Numbered from the stretch's first letter, positions 45,875-55,851 are shown. The stretch: 64,000 nt of DNA from Blattabacterium cuenoti (GCF_014251995.1 NZ_CP059205.1:186001-250000); one strand, 5' to 3'. Translations and numbers: made by a program. The notes: generated from the sequence alone by a model not told the origin.

Positions 45875-48094
45875 ATGAAAAATGATTTTCATTTTCTTGA
45901 TAAAAAAGAAATTGCAGAAAAAATAATTGATTTTAATCATAATAATATCACAACTGTTCGTTTTACAATTCCTTCTATTTATTGTAGTTCTTGCATTTTG
46001 ACATTAGAAAACATCTCCAAATATCACAAAAGTATTTTAGAATCTACTGTTGATTTTTCTAGAAAACAAATTTGTATAACATTTAACAATTCTAATATAA
46101 AACTAAGTGAATTAGCTGAATTACTCAATAAAATGGGGTATTGTCCTTCCATTAACTTTGAATCAATAGAAAAACAAGGAAAAAAAAATATTTTTGACAA
46201 AAAGTTAATAGGAAAACTTGCTATTTCCTTTTTCTGTTTCGGAAATATAATGCTTTTAGCTATTCCTGGCTATGTCGGAGCTTATAAAGAACCATGGTTT
46301 TTAGAAAATAGAAATTTTTTTCGTTATCTAATGTTAATCTTATCTTTTCCAGTTGTAATATTTTCTCTTCTGGATCATGTTAAATATGCTTTTCTTGGAC
46401 TGAAAAAACATATCATAAATATAGATGTTCCTATTTCTATTGGAATGTTAGTTCTTTTTTTATGGAGTTTTTATGAAATTTTTTTTGATTTGGGTTATGG
46501 TTATTTTGATAGCATTTCCAGTTTTTCTTTATTCATAATCATAAGTAGAATACTTCAAATTCATACTCATAACAAAATTCTTTCTTTCAATAAGAATTAT
46601 AAATCTTTTTATCCAATTATGGTAACAAAAGTTCATAATAAAAAAGAAAAAAAAGTTTTTCTTTCTTCTTTGAAAAAAGGAGATATCATCTTAATTAGAA
46701 ATGAAGATATTATCCCTTCTGACTCTATTCTTATAAAGGGAGAGGCAGTACTAGATAATAGTTTTATTACGGGAGAGTCTTATTTAATAAATAAAAAAAT
46801 AGGGGATAAAATTTATGCTGGATCTAAACAAAAAGGAGAAGCTATTCTTTTGAAAATAATTAAAAATGTAGATCACAGTTACCTAAGCTTACTATGGAAA
46901 AAAAGCAATTATTCTTCTCACTATCGTAAAAAATTATTTTATCTAAATTCAATATCTACTAAATTTAGTCAATTTTTTACTCCTATTATTTTAACTATTT
47001 CAATAATAACTGGAATATACTGGTATTTAAATGATGATATTCAGAAAATGTTTCAAACTACTTTTTCAGTATTAATTATTACTTGTCCTTGTGCTTTAGT
47101 TCTTTCTACTCCGTTGATATTTGGAAATATCATACGATTTTTTTCCAAAAAAAAATTTTATATAAAAGATATATTTACAATGGAAAGAATTTCTACAATA
47201 GAAACTTTAATTTTTGATAAAACAGGTACCATAACTGATCCTAATAAAGAAAAGATATTCTTTGTAGGGAATATTAAATATGAAGAAAAAAAAATAATAG
47301 CATCCTTATTAAGGAATTCTAATCATCCTCTAAGTCAAAAAATATTATCAGAATTATTTGTAAATGATTTTTATACTGTGAAAAATTTTAAAGAAATTAA
47401 AGGTAAAGGATTAGAAGGAAATATAAAAAATAAATCGGTTAAAATTGGATCTAAAAAATACTTGGGAGTTACAATAAATGATAATCAAAAAACAGCAGTA
47501 TTTATTTCTATCAATAAAAAATTGATAGGCTATTTTTTATTTAGAAATTATTACAGAAAAAATATAAAAAAAATATTTAAAATGCTGAATGAATACAAAA
47601 TTGTTATCCTTTCAGGGGATCAAAACGAATTAGAAAAAAATTATTTAAAATCTATTTTACCTAAAACTGGAAAGATCTTTTTTAATCAAAGCCCAGAGGA
47701 TAAATTAAATTATGTTAAAAAATTGCAAAATAAAGGAGAAAAAATAATGATGTTTGGAGATGGAATCAATGATTGTGCTGCCCTTAATCAAAGCGAAGTA
47801 GGAGTTTCTGTTTCTGAAAATACAATTGGATTTTTTCCTAATTGTGACGCTTTTTTGCAATCTGATTGTTTAGATAAAATTTTTATCTTTCTGAAGATAT
47901 CTAAATTTTCTAGAAAATTAGTGGTTATTAATTTTATAATTAGTTTATTTTATAATGTTATAGGAATTTATTTTGCTGTTACCGGTAATTTAGAACCTTT
48001 AATTGCTTCTATTTTAATGCCCTTGAGCTCTTTTTCTGTTATTTTTTTTTCTATTATATCTACTTTTTTAGTTTCGAGAAAATTTATATTTTAG
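45875..48094 (+). CDS. ccoI: Copper-exporting P-type ATPase for cbb3 oxidase assembly (CcoI/FixI)
   Basis: P1B-type ATPase that delivers copper for maturation of cbb3 oxidase. The 739 residues have a heavy-metal domain with CSSC (about residues 38-41), eight hydrophobic segments, the GES-type loop ITGESYLINKKIGD, the membrane metal site CPCAL, the phosphorylation motif FDKTGTITD and the hinge GDGINDCAALN. The N-terminal Cys-rich zinc-ribbon-like domain recalled from flavobacterial homologues is absent, and the short upstream gap has no remnant. First gene of the ccoI-ccoS-ccoNO-ccoQ-ccoP-fixH run. Confidence 0.92.
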   Translation: MKNDFHFLDKKEIAEKIIDFNHNNITTVRFTIPSIYCSSCILTLENISKYHKSILESTVDFSRKQICITFNNSNIKLSELAELLNKMGYCPSINFESIEKQGKKNIFDKKLIGKLAISFFCFGNIMLLAIPGYVGAYKEPWFLENRNFFRYLMLILSFPVVIFSLLDHVKYAFLGLKKHIINIDVPISIGMLVLFLWSFYEIFFDLGYGYFDSISSFSLFIIISRILQIHTHNKILSFNKNYKSFYPIMVTKVHNKKEKKVFLSSLKKGDIILIRNEDIIPSDSILIKGEAVLDNSFITGESYLINKKIGDKIYAGSKQKGEAILLKIIKNVDHSYLSLLWKKSNYSSHYRKKLFYLNSISTKFSQFFTPIILTISIITGIYWYLNDDIQKMFQTTFSVLIITCPCALVLSTPLIFGNIIRFFSKKKFYIKDIFTMERISTIETLIFDKTGTITDPNKEKIFFVGNIKYEEKKIIASLLRNSNHPLSQKILSELFVNDFYTVKNFKEIKGKGLEGNIKNKSVKIGSKKYLGVTINDNQKTAVFISINKKLIGYFLFRNYYRKNIKKIFKMLNEYKIVILSGDQNELEKNYLKSILPKTGKIFFNQSPEDKLNYVKKLQNKGEKIMMFGDGINDCAALNQSEVGVSVSENTIGFFPNCDAFLQSDCLDKIFIFLKISKFSRKLVVINFIISLFYNVIGIYFAVTGNLEPLIASILMPLSSFSVIFFSIISTFLVSRKFIF

Positions 48095-48133
48095 TTTTCT
48101 TGATAAACTAATTATCAAAAATTTTATGTTTTT

Positions 48134-48292
48134 ATGGGTATATTAATTATTATGATATTATCTAGTGTTTTTTTAGGAGCACTTTTCCTTATTATCTTTT
48201 TAATTAGCCTTTATAATGGACAATTTGATGATTTAGAATCCCCAAAAATAAGGATTTTAATTGATAATGATATTGAAAATATAACTGATTAA
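48134..48292 (+). CDS. ccoS: Cytochrome cbb3 oxidase assembly protein CcoS
   Basis: A 52-residue protein: one N-terminal transmembrane helix (about 3-26) followed by the family signature YNGQFDDLESP (27-37) and an acidic tail ending NITD. CcoS is needed for cofactor insertion into cbb3 oxidase. Position between ccoI and ccoNO is diagnostic; its TAA overlaps the ccoNO ATG by one base (TAATG), suggesting translational coupling. Confidence 0.93.
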   Translation: MGILIIMILSSVFLGALFLIIFLISLYNGQFDDLESPKIRILIDNDIENITD

Positions 48293-50496
48293 TGATGAAA
48301 ATAAAATTAGAAAATACATTATATTATTATAACAATAAAATTGTAAAAGCTTTTTTATATGCTACAATTTTTTGGGCTTTTTTTGGATTTATAGCTGGAT
48401 TGTTTATAGCTTTATTATTATTTCATCCAGAAATTCCTGATTTTATTTTTGGTAATAAACTTAAGGATTCTCAAGGAATCATGGGGTTTGGAAGATGGAG
48501 AATGTTACACACTAATACCACTGTTTTTGCTTTTGTTGGTAATATAATTTTTACTGGTTATTATTATGCTTTACAACGATTACTAAAAACAAGAATTTTT
48601 AGTGATGTTCTTAGTTGGATTCATTTTTGGGGATGGCAAATATTTATTTTTTCTACTTGGATTACTTTTTTATTAGGAATAAATACTAGTAAAGAATATT
48701 CCGAACATGAATGGCCAATAGATATATGGATCCTTCTTATATGGATTATTTATGGAATTAATGTAATAGGGACTATTTTAAACAGAAGAATAAAACATTT
48801 GTATGTTAGTATTTGGTTTTTATTAGGGACATGGGTTGCTGTAGCTATGTTACATTTATTTAATAATCTTGAATTACCTATATCTCTTTTGTCTTTTAAA
48901 AGTTATTCCATATATGCTGGTGTTCAAGATGCTTTGATGCAGTGGTGGTACGGACATAATGCTGTAGCATTTATCTTAACAACTCCAATATTAGGATTAA
49001 TGTATTATTTTGTACCAAAATCTTCTAATCAACCTATATTTTCTTATAAACTTTCTATTATACATTTTTGGTCTTTAATTTTTGTATATATATGGGCAGG
49101 ACCTCATCATCTAATGTACACATCTCTTCCTAATTGGGCTCAAATGTTAGGAACTATTTTTTCTATTATGTTAATTGCTCCTTCTTGGGGTGGAATGTTA
49201 AATGGATTGTTAACATTAAGAGGGGATTGGAACAAAGTCAAAAAAGATCCTATTTTGAAATTCTTTGTAGTTGGAATTACTTGTTATGGAATGGCAACAT
49301 TTGAAGGACCAATGTTAGCTACTAAAACTTTAAATTCTATTGGACATTTCACTGATTGGATTATAGCCCATGTTCACCTAGGAACTTTAGGATGGAATGG
49401 ATTTATGGCTTTTGGAATTATATACTGGTTAACCAAAAAAATATGGAATACGAAATTATATTCTAAATTATTAGCCAATATCCATTTTTGGCTAGGTGTT
49501 TTAGGGATTATATTTTACATTTTTCCAATGTATTTTGGATCTATATTACAATCCACAATGTGGAAAAAATTTTATCCGGATGGAACTTTAGTTTATAAAA
49601 ATTTTTTAGATACAGTAATATCTATTATTCCATTTTATAAAATAAGATTTATAGGAGGATTAATTTATTTTATTGGTTTTATTTTAATGATTTTTAATGT
49701 TTTAAAAACAATTCAAATAGGAAATTCAATTAATAATGAAAAATTTAAATGTGATCCATTTTATGAAAATAAAAAAGATGAAAATGAAACATTTCATAAT
49801 TGGTTGGAAAAAAAACCAATACAATTGACAATTTTTGCTTTTATAGTAGTAGCTATTGGAGGAGTGATAGAAATAATTCCTACTTTAGTTATTAAATCAA
49901 ATGTTCCCACAATCCATAATGTTAAACCCTACAAAGCTCTTGAATTGGAAGGAAGAGATTTATTTGTTAGAGAAGGATGTAATTCTTGTCATAGTGCACA
50001 AGTCCGTCCATTTAGAGATGAAGTGGTTCGTTATGGAGAATATTCTAAAGCTGGAGAATTTGTGTATGATCATCCATTTCTTTGGGGATCTAAAAGAACA
50101 GGTCCTGATTTAGCTAGAGAAGGAGGAAAAAATCCTAATTCTTGGCATTATAATCATATGTATAATCCTAGATCAACTTCACCTGGATCTATTATGCCGA
50201 GATATCCTTGGTTAATATTCAATAAATTAGATAGATCTAATACAGAAAAAAAAATAAAAGCAATGATAAAATTAGGAGTTCCATATACTTTAGAATATGT
50301 CAAAAATATAGAAAAAGATATGGATCGTCAAGCAAATAAAATTGTGTCTGATATTTACAAAGAATATCCAAATTTAAAATTTGGAATTGATCAGCAGAGA
50401 AAAAAAGAAAAAGACAAATTTATTCCTTTAGAAAAAAGAGAAATTATAGCCATAATTGCTTATTTACAACGTTTAGGAACAGATATTAAATCTTAA
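48292..50496 (+). CDS. ccoNO: Cytochrome cbb3 oxidase subunits I and II fused (CcoNO)
   Basis: Terminal oxidase core. The 734 residues start with a 12-helix CcoN domain: GFGRWRMLHTNTTVFAF, the copper/heme region WWYGHNAVAFIL, the His pair in WAGPHHLMYTS, and IIAHVHLGTLGWNGF. After residue about 500 comes a CcoO domain with one membrane helix and one heme motif (EGCNSCHSAQVRPFRDEVVRYGEYSKAGE) and MPRYPWL. N and O are separate genes in Proteobacteria; the fusion is common in Bacteroidetes. Followed by ccoQ after 17 bp. Confidence 0.96.
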   Translation: MMKIKLENTLYYYNNKIVKAFLYATIFWAFFGFIAGLFIALLLFHPEIPDFIFGNKLKDSQGIMGFGRWRMLHTNTTVFAFVGNIIFTGYYYALQRLLKTRIFSDVLSWIHFWGWQIFIFSTWITFLLGINTSKEYSEHEWPIDIWILLIWIIYGINVIGTILNRRIKHLYVSIWFLLGTWVAVAMLHLFNNLELPISLLSFKSYSIYAGVQDALMQWWYGHNAVAFILTTPILGLMYYFVPKSSNQPIFSYKLSIIHFWSLIFVYIWAGPHHLMYTSLPNWAQMLGTIFSIMLIAPSWGGMLNGLLTLRGDWNKVKKDPILKFFVVGITCYGMATFEGPMLATKTLNSIGHFTDWIIAHVHLGTLGWNGFMAFGIIYWLTKKIWNTKLYSKLLANIHFWLGVLGIIFYIFPMYFGSILQSTMWKKFYPDGTLVYKNFLDTVISIIPFYKIRFIGGLIYFIGFILMIFNVLKTIQIGNSINNEKFKCDPFYENKKDENETFHNWLEKKPIQLTIFAFIVVAIGGVIEIIPTLVIKSNVPTIHNVKPYKALELEGRDLFVREGCNSCHSAQVRPFRDEVVRYGEYSKAGEFVYDHPFLWGSKRTGPDLAREGGKNPNSWHYNHMYNPRSTSPGSIMPRYPWLIFNKLDRSNTEKKIKAMIKLGVPYTLEYVKNIEKDMDRQANKIVSDIYKEYPNLKFGIDQQRKKEKDKFIPLEKREIIAIIAYLQRLGTDIKS

Positions 50497-50513
50497 AAAA
50501 AAGATTCAAAAAT

Positions 50514-50702
50514 ATGATTAGTTTTTTAAAACATTATTTTAAAGGAGAAAAAAACATTGGAATTTTCCAGTCTATTATGTTGATTCTATTCTTTTTATTT
50601 TTTTCTTTGATTTTATTTTTTATTTTTTCAAAACCAAAAAAATATTATGAAGAAATAAGTTTTCTCCCATTGAATGACAGAAAAAAACAAAAAGATTTAT
50701 GA
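50514..50702 (+). CDS. ccoQ: CcoQ-like small subunit of cbb3 oxidase
   Basis: A 62-residue protein with one transmembrane helix (about 17-38) followed by a polar tail. No strong sequence signature exists for CcoQ; the call rests on size, topology and its position between ccoNO and ccoP, with a 4-bp overlap with ccoP. In other bacteria CcoQ stabilises the oxidase complex. Confidence 0.75.
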   Translation: MISFLKHYFKGEKNIGIFQSIMLILFFLFFSLILFFIFSKPKKYYEEISFLPLNDRKKQKDL

Positions 50703-51592
50703 GATCTAAAATTTCGTCTTTTATTATAATTCCTTCTTTTTTATCTATTATAATATTCATGTTTTACGTTTTTTTTAAAAGCTATAATTACATGTCTTAT
50801 TTTTTTCATCCTATAATTATTTCTTTTTTTATTATAATTACAGTATTATTATGGATTTTAGAATCTATTAATCACTTAATTTTTAAAAGAAAGATTCAAT
50901 TTCTTACAGAAAAGGAAAGATTAAAAATTCTTGAAGAAAATGAAGGAAATTACTTTTATAGATTTTACAAATTTATATTTCATGATTTTAAAAATTCAAA
51001 AAATGAGGTTAAAAAAATAGATCATGGATTTGATGGAATTATAGAATTAGATAATAAATTACCAATGTGGTGGATTCATCTTTTCTATTTTACAATTGCT
51101 TTTTCAATGATTTATTTCCTTTCTTATTTATTTATAGATTTTTCAAATCCTTATAAAGAATATAATATAGCTTATAAAAAACAAATAAAGGAAATAGAAA
51201 TATTTGAAAAAAATTCCCCCCAAGCAACTATAGAAAATTCTTATTTTAAAAAAAACTTGATTAATAGTGGAAAAATCCTTTTTAATGAAAATTGTTCGAC
51301 TTGCCATAAGTCGGATGGAAGTGGAAATATAGGACCTAATTTAACGGATGAATATTGGATTAATAAATATGAAAAATCTTTATTTAAGAATATTTTTTCT
51401 ATAATATGGAATGGTAGTAATAACAATCCTACTATGCGTGATTTTGGAAAATCAGGAGAAATTAAAGGAAATGATATTGAAAAAATTTCCAGTTACGTTT
51501 ATTTTATTAATCAAAAGGTTAAAAAACCTTTAATAGGAAAAGCTCCTCAAGGAAAAAAGATAATAGAATGGAGTAGAAAAACACAAGAATAA
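50699..51592 (+). CDS. ccoP: Cytochrome cbb3 oxidase subunit III, mono-heme
   Basis: Membrane-anchored cytochrome c that passes electrons to the oxidase. The 297 residues have two N-terminal membrane helices, a charged stretch, a third helix (WWIHLFYFTIAFSMIYFLSYL), then one heme c motif in GKILFNENCSTCHKSDGSGNIGPNLTDEYW with a likely Met ligand in MRDFGKSG. Only one CxxCH is visible, whereas proteobacterial CcoP has two. It follows ccoQ with overlap and precedes fixH by 42 bp. Confidence 0.92.
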   Translation: MRSKISSFIIIPSFLSIIIFMFYVFFKSYNYMSYFFHPIIISFFIIITVLLWILESINHLIFKRKIQFLTEKERLKILEENEGNYFYRFYKFIFHDFKNSKNEVKKIDHGFDGIIELDNKLPMWWIHLFYFTIAFSMIYFLSYLFIDFSNPYKEYNIAYKKQIKEIEIFEKNSPQATIENSYFKKNLINSGKILFNENCSTCHKSDGSGNIGPNLTDEYWINKYEKSLFKNIFSIIWNGSNNNPTMRDFGKSGEIKGNDIEKISSYVYFINQKVKKPLIGKAPQGKKIIEWSRKTQE

Positions 51593-51634
51593 TATTCCAA
51601 ATTTATTACTTATTTATAGAAATAATATGAAATT

Positions 51635-52087
51635 ATGAAATTAAAATTCAACTGGAGCTTTGGAATTATTTTATCGTTGATTTTTTTTATGGGATTTGTC
51701 ATTTATATAACTTTTTTTTTCCCTCATCCAAAAAGTGAACTTATATCAGATAAATATTATGAAGAAGAAATAAAATATCAAGAAATTATAAATGAAAAGA
51801 AAAATGTATTAATGCTTCCTGAAAATAAAAGAACAAAAATTATAATCTTATCCTCTGGAATTGGAATTGTATTTCCGTATTTCAGTAAAGATATTTATGG
51901 ATTTTTTACTTTATTAAGATTTTCTTCTAAAAATTTGGATATTACAAAATATTTCCAAAAATCTAAATATTCAAAAAAAATATTATTCATTCCAAAAAAA
52001 TTTTTAAAAAAAGGACATTACAAGCTTATAATTAGGTGGAAATCAGATAGAAAATACTTTTTGGAAAAAGATTTTTATTGGAAATAA
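51635..52087 (+). CDS. fixH: FixH-family protein
   Basis: Membrane protein associated with cbb3 oxidase biogenesis and copper delivery. The 150 residues hold one N-terminal membrane helix (about 10-29), the family segment FFPHPKSELISDKYYEEEIKYQEIINEKKN and a small beta-rich periplasmic domain. FixH is conserved right after ccoP. Specific activity is unproven. Confidence 0.82.
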   Translation: MKLKFNWSFGIILSLIFFMGFVIYITFFFPHPKSELISDKYYEEEIKYQEIINEKKNVLMLPENKRTKIIILSSGIGIVFPYFSKDIYGFFTLLRFSSKNLDITKYFQKSKYSKKILFIPKKFLKKGHYKLIIRWKSDRKYFLEKDFYWK

Positions 52088-52121
52088 TGTATTTTCAATA
52101 AATTAACTAACTATATTTAAT

Positions 52122-54422
52122 ATGCATGAGAAAATGAAAAAAAAAATAAATTCTTTTCGTGAAGAATCTTTAAATTACCATAGTAAATTTCCTTCTGGAA
52201 AAATACAAATAACTCCAACAAAGAAATATAGAAGTCAAAAAGACTTATCTCTTGCATACTCTCCTGGAGTAGCAGAACCTTGTAAAGAAATAGCCCGTTC
52301 TTCTCAAGAAGTATATAAATACACGTCCAAAGGAAATCTTGTTGCAGTTATTACAAATGGATCAGCTGTATTAGGTCTTGGAAATATTGGAGCATTGGCT
52401 TCTAAACCTGTTATGGAAGGAAAAGCCTTTTTATTTAAAATTTTTTCTGGAATTGACGTTTTTGATATAGAAATAAATGAATCTGATCCTAAAAAATTTG
52501 TAGAAATAGTAAAAGCTATTTCTCCTACTTTCGGAGGAATTAATTTAGAAGATATTAAATCTCCAGAAGCTTTTGAAATAGAAAAAAAACTTAAAAAAGA
52601 ATTAAATATTCCTGTTATGCATGATGATCAACATGGAACTGCTATTATATCAGGAGCAGCATTATTAAATGCTATTACTTATGTTAAAAAAGAAATTTCT
52701 AAAATAAAAATGATAGTAAACGGAGCTGGTGCTGCTGCTATTTCTTGCACAAGAATTTATAAAAAACTTGGGGTTAATCCTGAAAATATTTTCATGTTTG
52801 ATAGCAAAGGATTGTTGCATTTTTCAAGAAATGATTTAAATAAAGAAAAAAAAGAATTTGCTATTAGTATTCGTAATCCAATACAAAAATTGGACCAAGC
52901 AATTAAAAATGCAGATGTTTTTATTGGATTATCTATAGGGGGAATATTAACTTCTGATATGTTGAAAAATATGGCTAGAGATCCTATTGTATTTGCTATG
53001 GCTAATCCTGATCCAGAAATAGATTATAATTTAGCAGTTAAAATACGTCCAGATGTTATTATGGCTACAGGAAGAAGTGATTATCCAAATCAAGTTAATA
53101 ATGTTCTAGGATTTCCTTATATTTTTAGAGGAGCACTAGATGTACATGCTAGTGTTATTAATGATCAAATGAAATTAGCCGCTGTATATGCTATCGCTTC
53201 CTTAGCAAAGGAACCTGTTCCGGAACAAGTAAATATTATTTATAATAAAAAAAATATTTCTTTTGGGAAGGAATACATTATACCGAAACCTTTTGATAAT
53301 CGTTTAATTGTTCGTGTTGCACCAGCCGTAGCCAAAGCTGCCATAGATTCTGGAGTAGCAAGGAATCCAATTTTAGATTGGGATATTTATCAGGAACAAC
53401 TACTTGATAGAATGGAATATGAAGACAAAATGTTAAGAATGATTAAAAATAGAGCCCGTACAAATCCTAAAAGAGTCGTTTTCTGCAATGGAGAAGAATA
53501 TAATGTACTGAAATCTATTCAAATTCTTTATGAAGAAGGTATAATTGAAAATTCTATTGTTTTAGGAAATAAAGATAAAATAAAACATTTAATAAATGAA
53601 AATAAACTTGATATTAAATCAATAATTATAGATCCAAAAAGTAAAGAAAATGAAAATAAGGTAAAAAACTTTGCTAAAATTCTTTGGAAAAAAAGAAATA
53701 GAAAAGGTTTAACTTTATATAATTCTATAATGGATATGCATACTAATGATTATTTTGGATCTATGATTGTTGACCAAAAAGAAGCTGATGTAGTCATTAC
53801 AGGATACTCAAAAAATTTTTCATTAAGTCTACGTCCTATGTTAGAAATTTTTGGAAAAAAAAATTCTATAAAAAATCAAATAATAGCAGGAATGATGCTT
53901 TTATTGACAAAACGTGGCCCCTTATTTTTAGCAGATATAGCAGTTATCCAAAATCCAACAAGTGAAGAATTAACTAAAATAGTATTAATGGTATCTCATT
54001 TAGTTAAAAAATTCAATATTGAACCGCATATAGCAATGTTGTCTCTCCAAAATTTTTCATCTAATTCAAAAATATCTTCTAAAATATTTAAAACTGTAAG
54101 TTTTTTACATAAAAATCATCCAAATCTAATAGTAGATGGGGAATTACAACCAGATTTTGCTTTAAATGAATTTTTATTAGCTAGCAAATTTCCTCTTTCT
54201 AAGCTTGTTAGAAAAAAAGCAAATATTTTTATTTTTCCGAATCTGGAATCAGGTAGTATAACCTATAAATTTATCAAAGGATTAGGAAATATTCAAACTA
54301 TTGGTCCTATAATGGTAGGAATAAAAAAACCCACACAAATTATACCAATACAATCTAGTATAGAAGATATAGTTAATTTAACAACTTTATCGGTAATTGA
54401 TGCGCAAATCAGAAAATATTAA
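52122..54422 (+). CDS. maeB: NADP-dependent malic enzyme with phosphotransacetylase-like domain
   Basis: Oxidative decarboxylation of malate to pyruvate, giving NADPH. The 766 residues have the malic domain (SLAYSPGVAEPCKEIA, NGSAVLGLGNIGALASKPVMEGKA, VMHDDQHGTAIISGAALLNA), an NAD(P)-binding fold (IVNGAGAAAISC), and a C-terminal phosphotransacetylase-like domain (about 435-766) that is usually regulatory. Full MaeB architecture. Convergent with murI, with stops overlapping by 4 bp. Confidence 0.95.
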   Translation: MHEKMKKKINSFREESLNYHSKFPSGKIQITPTKKYRSQKDLSLAYSPGVAEPCKEIARSSQEVYKYTSKGNLVAVITNGSAVLGLGNIGALASKPVMEGKAFLFKIFSGIDVFDIEINESDPKKFVEIVKAISPTFGGINLEDIKSPEAFEIEKKLKKELNIPVMHDDQHGTAIISGAALLNAITYVKKEISKIKMIVNGAGAAAISCTRIYKKLGVNPENIFMFDSKGLLHFSRNDLNKEKKEFAISIRNPIQKLDQAIKNADVFIGLSIGGILTSDMLKNMARDPIVFAMANPDPEIDYNLAVKIRPDVIMATGRSDYPNQVNNVLGFPYIFRGALDVHASVINDQMKLAAVYAIASLAKEPVPEQVNIIYNKKNISFGKEYIIPKPFDNRLIVRVAPAVAKAAIDSGVARNPILDWDIYQEQLLDRMEYEDKMLRMIKNRARTNPKRVVFCNGEEYNVLKSIQILYEEGIIENSIVLGNKDKIKHLINENKLDIKSIIIDPKSKENENKVKNFAKILWKKRNRKGLTLYNSIMDMHTNDYFGSMIVDQKEADVVITGYSKNFSLSLRPMLEIFGKKNSIKNQIIAGMMLLLTKRGPLFLADIAVIQNPTSEELTKIVLMVSHLVKKFNIEPHIAMLSLQNFSSNSKISSKIFKTVSFLHKNHPNLIVDGELQPDFALNEFLLASKFPLSKLVRKKANIFIFPNLESGSITYKFIKGLGNIQTIGPIMVGIKKPTQIIPIQSSIEDIVNLTTLSVIDAQIRKY

Positions 54423-55222
54423 AAAATATGTTTCTTAATAAATGCTTTTTTTCCAAAAAGAGTTCTAGTTTTTTTTTCAAAAAAAGTGGATTTTTTTAAA
54501 TTAGATGTATAAAAAATATGGTTAATTTTCTTACAGTTAGGAAAAATCCGTAATAATTTTTCTTTATATAATTTTTTTTTAATTTCTTTTACTACTATTT
54601 TTTGTACATCAATAAGATGTACTTTTCCATGATAAAAATTTTCTATTTCTTTTTTAAGAAAAAAATAATGAGTACAAGCCAATAATAAAGTATCTATTGA
54701 TTTAAAATTATTCAAGTAATTTTGAATAATATTTTTTTTTATTTTCAATCCTTTTTCAATCATTGGAGCTAATAAAGAAGTCGATATCTGATTTATTTCT
54801 AAATGCTTATAATTCTGTTTTATTTTTTTTATATAAAAATTGGAACGTATAGTAGCAGATGTAGCAATTATTCCTATTCTTTTGGAAGAAAGAAAAATTT
54901 TACTTTTTACTACGGGATCTATGACATTGAATATTAATATTTTTTTATTGAATTTTTTTTCAATAACATCTAATGCATTAGACGTTATTGAATTACACGC
55001 AATAACCAAAGCTTTACATTTCTTTTTGTAAAGAAAAGAAGCTATCCTTAAAGAATTTTTTTCGATAAAATCTTTAGATTTTTCACCATAAGGCATATTA
55101 ATCGTATCTCCAAAATAAATTAAATTTTCATTAGGCATTTGTATTTCAATTTCTTTTGCTATAAGAAGTCCTCCAATTCCGGAATCAAATACTCCTATTG
55201 GAGATAATAAATTCATTTTCAT
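54419..55222 (-). CDS. murI: Glutamate racemase
   Basis: Makes D-glutamate for peptidoglycan. The 267 residues have PIGVFDSGIGGLLIAKEI, YFGDTINMPYG, the first catalytic Cys in LVIACNSITSNALDVI (Cys76) and the second in LLLACTHYFFLKKEI. Both catalytic cysteines are present. With the hydrolases at 44584 and about 55852, it indicates that a cell wall is still made. Confidence 0.95.
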   Translation of the reverse strand: MKMNLLSPIGVFDSGIGGLLIAKEIEIQMPNENLIYFGDTINMPYGEKSKDFIEKNSLRIASFLYKKKCKALVIACNSITSNALDVIEKKFNKKILIFNVIDPVVKSKIFLSSKRIGIIATSATIRSNFYIKKIKQNYKHLEINQISTSLLAPMIEKGLKIKKNIIQNYLNNFKSIDTLLLACTHYFFLKKEIENFYHGKVHLIDVQKIVVKEIKKKLYKEKLLRIFPNCKKINHIFYTSNLKKSTFFEKKTRTLFGKKAFIKKHIF

Positions 55223-55374
55223 TTTATGTAATAACAGTCATAATACATTCATTAAAAATCACAACAGATTACTAATGAAAACTTAAATAATAAAAATCAG
55301 GATAAAAACTAAAATAATTATTGTTTTAACAATTTTTTCACGTAAAAACATTAAAAAATAATATACATAAATTT

Positions 55375-55626
55375 TTACATATCATTAATTATAGAATTAA
55401 ATTTTTTACTTAATTTTTTCTTAAATCTGGATGCTTTATTTACATGTATAATATTTTTTTTAGATAATTTGTCTATCATAGAAATTATCATGGGATATTT
55501 TTCTTTTTTTCTTTCTTTTAGCCATTTTTTAATGGCTGTTTTTGTGCTTTTATATACGTATTTATTACGTAATCGTCTAGTATAATTTTGCCTAATTCTC
55601 TTTAAGGAAGATAAATGATTGGCCAT
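55375..55626 (-). CDS. rpsT: 30S ribosomal protein S20
   Basis: Small-subunit protein that binds the 5' domain of 16S rRNA. The 83 residues begin MANHLSSLKRIRQNYTRRLRNKYV and end with IHVNKASRFKKKLSKKFN, the usual helical basic pattern. It lies 18 bp downstream of tRNA-Glu on the same strand and may share its transcript. Confidence 0.94.
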   Translation of the reverse strand: MANHLSSLKRIRQNYTRRLRNKYVYKSTKTAIKKWLKERKKEKYPMIISMIDKLSKKNIIHVNKASRFKKKLSKKFNSIINDM

Positions 55627-55644
55627 AAAATTAATAAATTTTAG

Positions 55645-55716
55645 TAGCCCATAGGGGAATCGAACCCCTCTTTCCAGGATGAAAACCTGACGTCCTAACC
55701 AATAGACGAATGGGCC
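55645..55716 (-). tRNA. tRNA-Glu (anticodon TTC)
   Basis: The minus-strand sequence forms a cloverleaf: acceptor GGCCCAT pairing with ATGGGCT (first pair is G-T), discriminator A, D-arm TCGTCTATTGGTTAGGA, anticodon stem TCAGG/CCTGG around loop TTTTCAT with anticodon TTC, and T-arm AGGGGTTCGATTCCCCT. CCA is not encoded. It lies directly upstream of rpsT. Confidence 0.96.
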
Positions 55717-55815
55717 TTTATAACGATTTTATTTCTCTGTTATTTCAGAATCAGATGAAATTAATAATTAAAATATACAAATTAAATTTATTTTTTTTAA
55801 TGTAAATATTTTGTT

Positions 55816-55823
55816 TATATTTG
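55816..55823 (+). promoter_or_regulatory. Putative -7 box of the NlpC/P60 peptidase gene
   Basis: TATATTTG matches the Bacteroidetes -7 consensus. A start 5-7 bases later puts the mRNA 5' end near 55830, about 20 bases before the open frame of the peptidase, consistent with a gene that begins close to 55850 rather than at the internal GTG. Confidence 0.45.
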
Positions 55824-55851
55824 ATAAATTGTTGGTTTCTTTTTATAAAAA

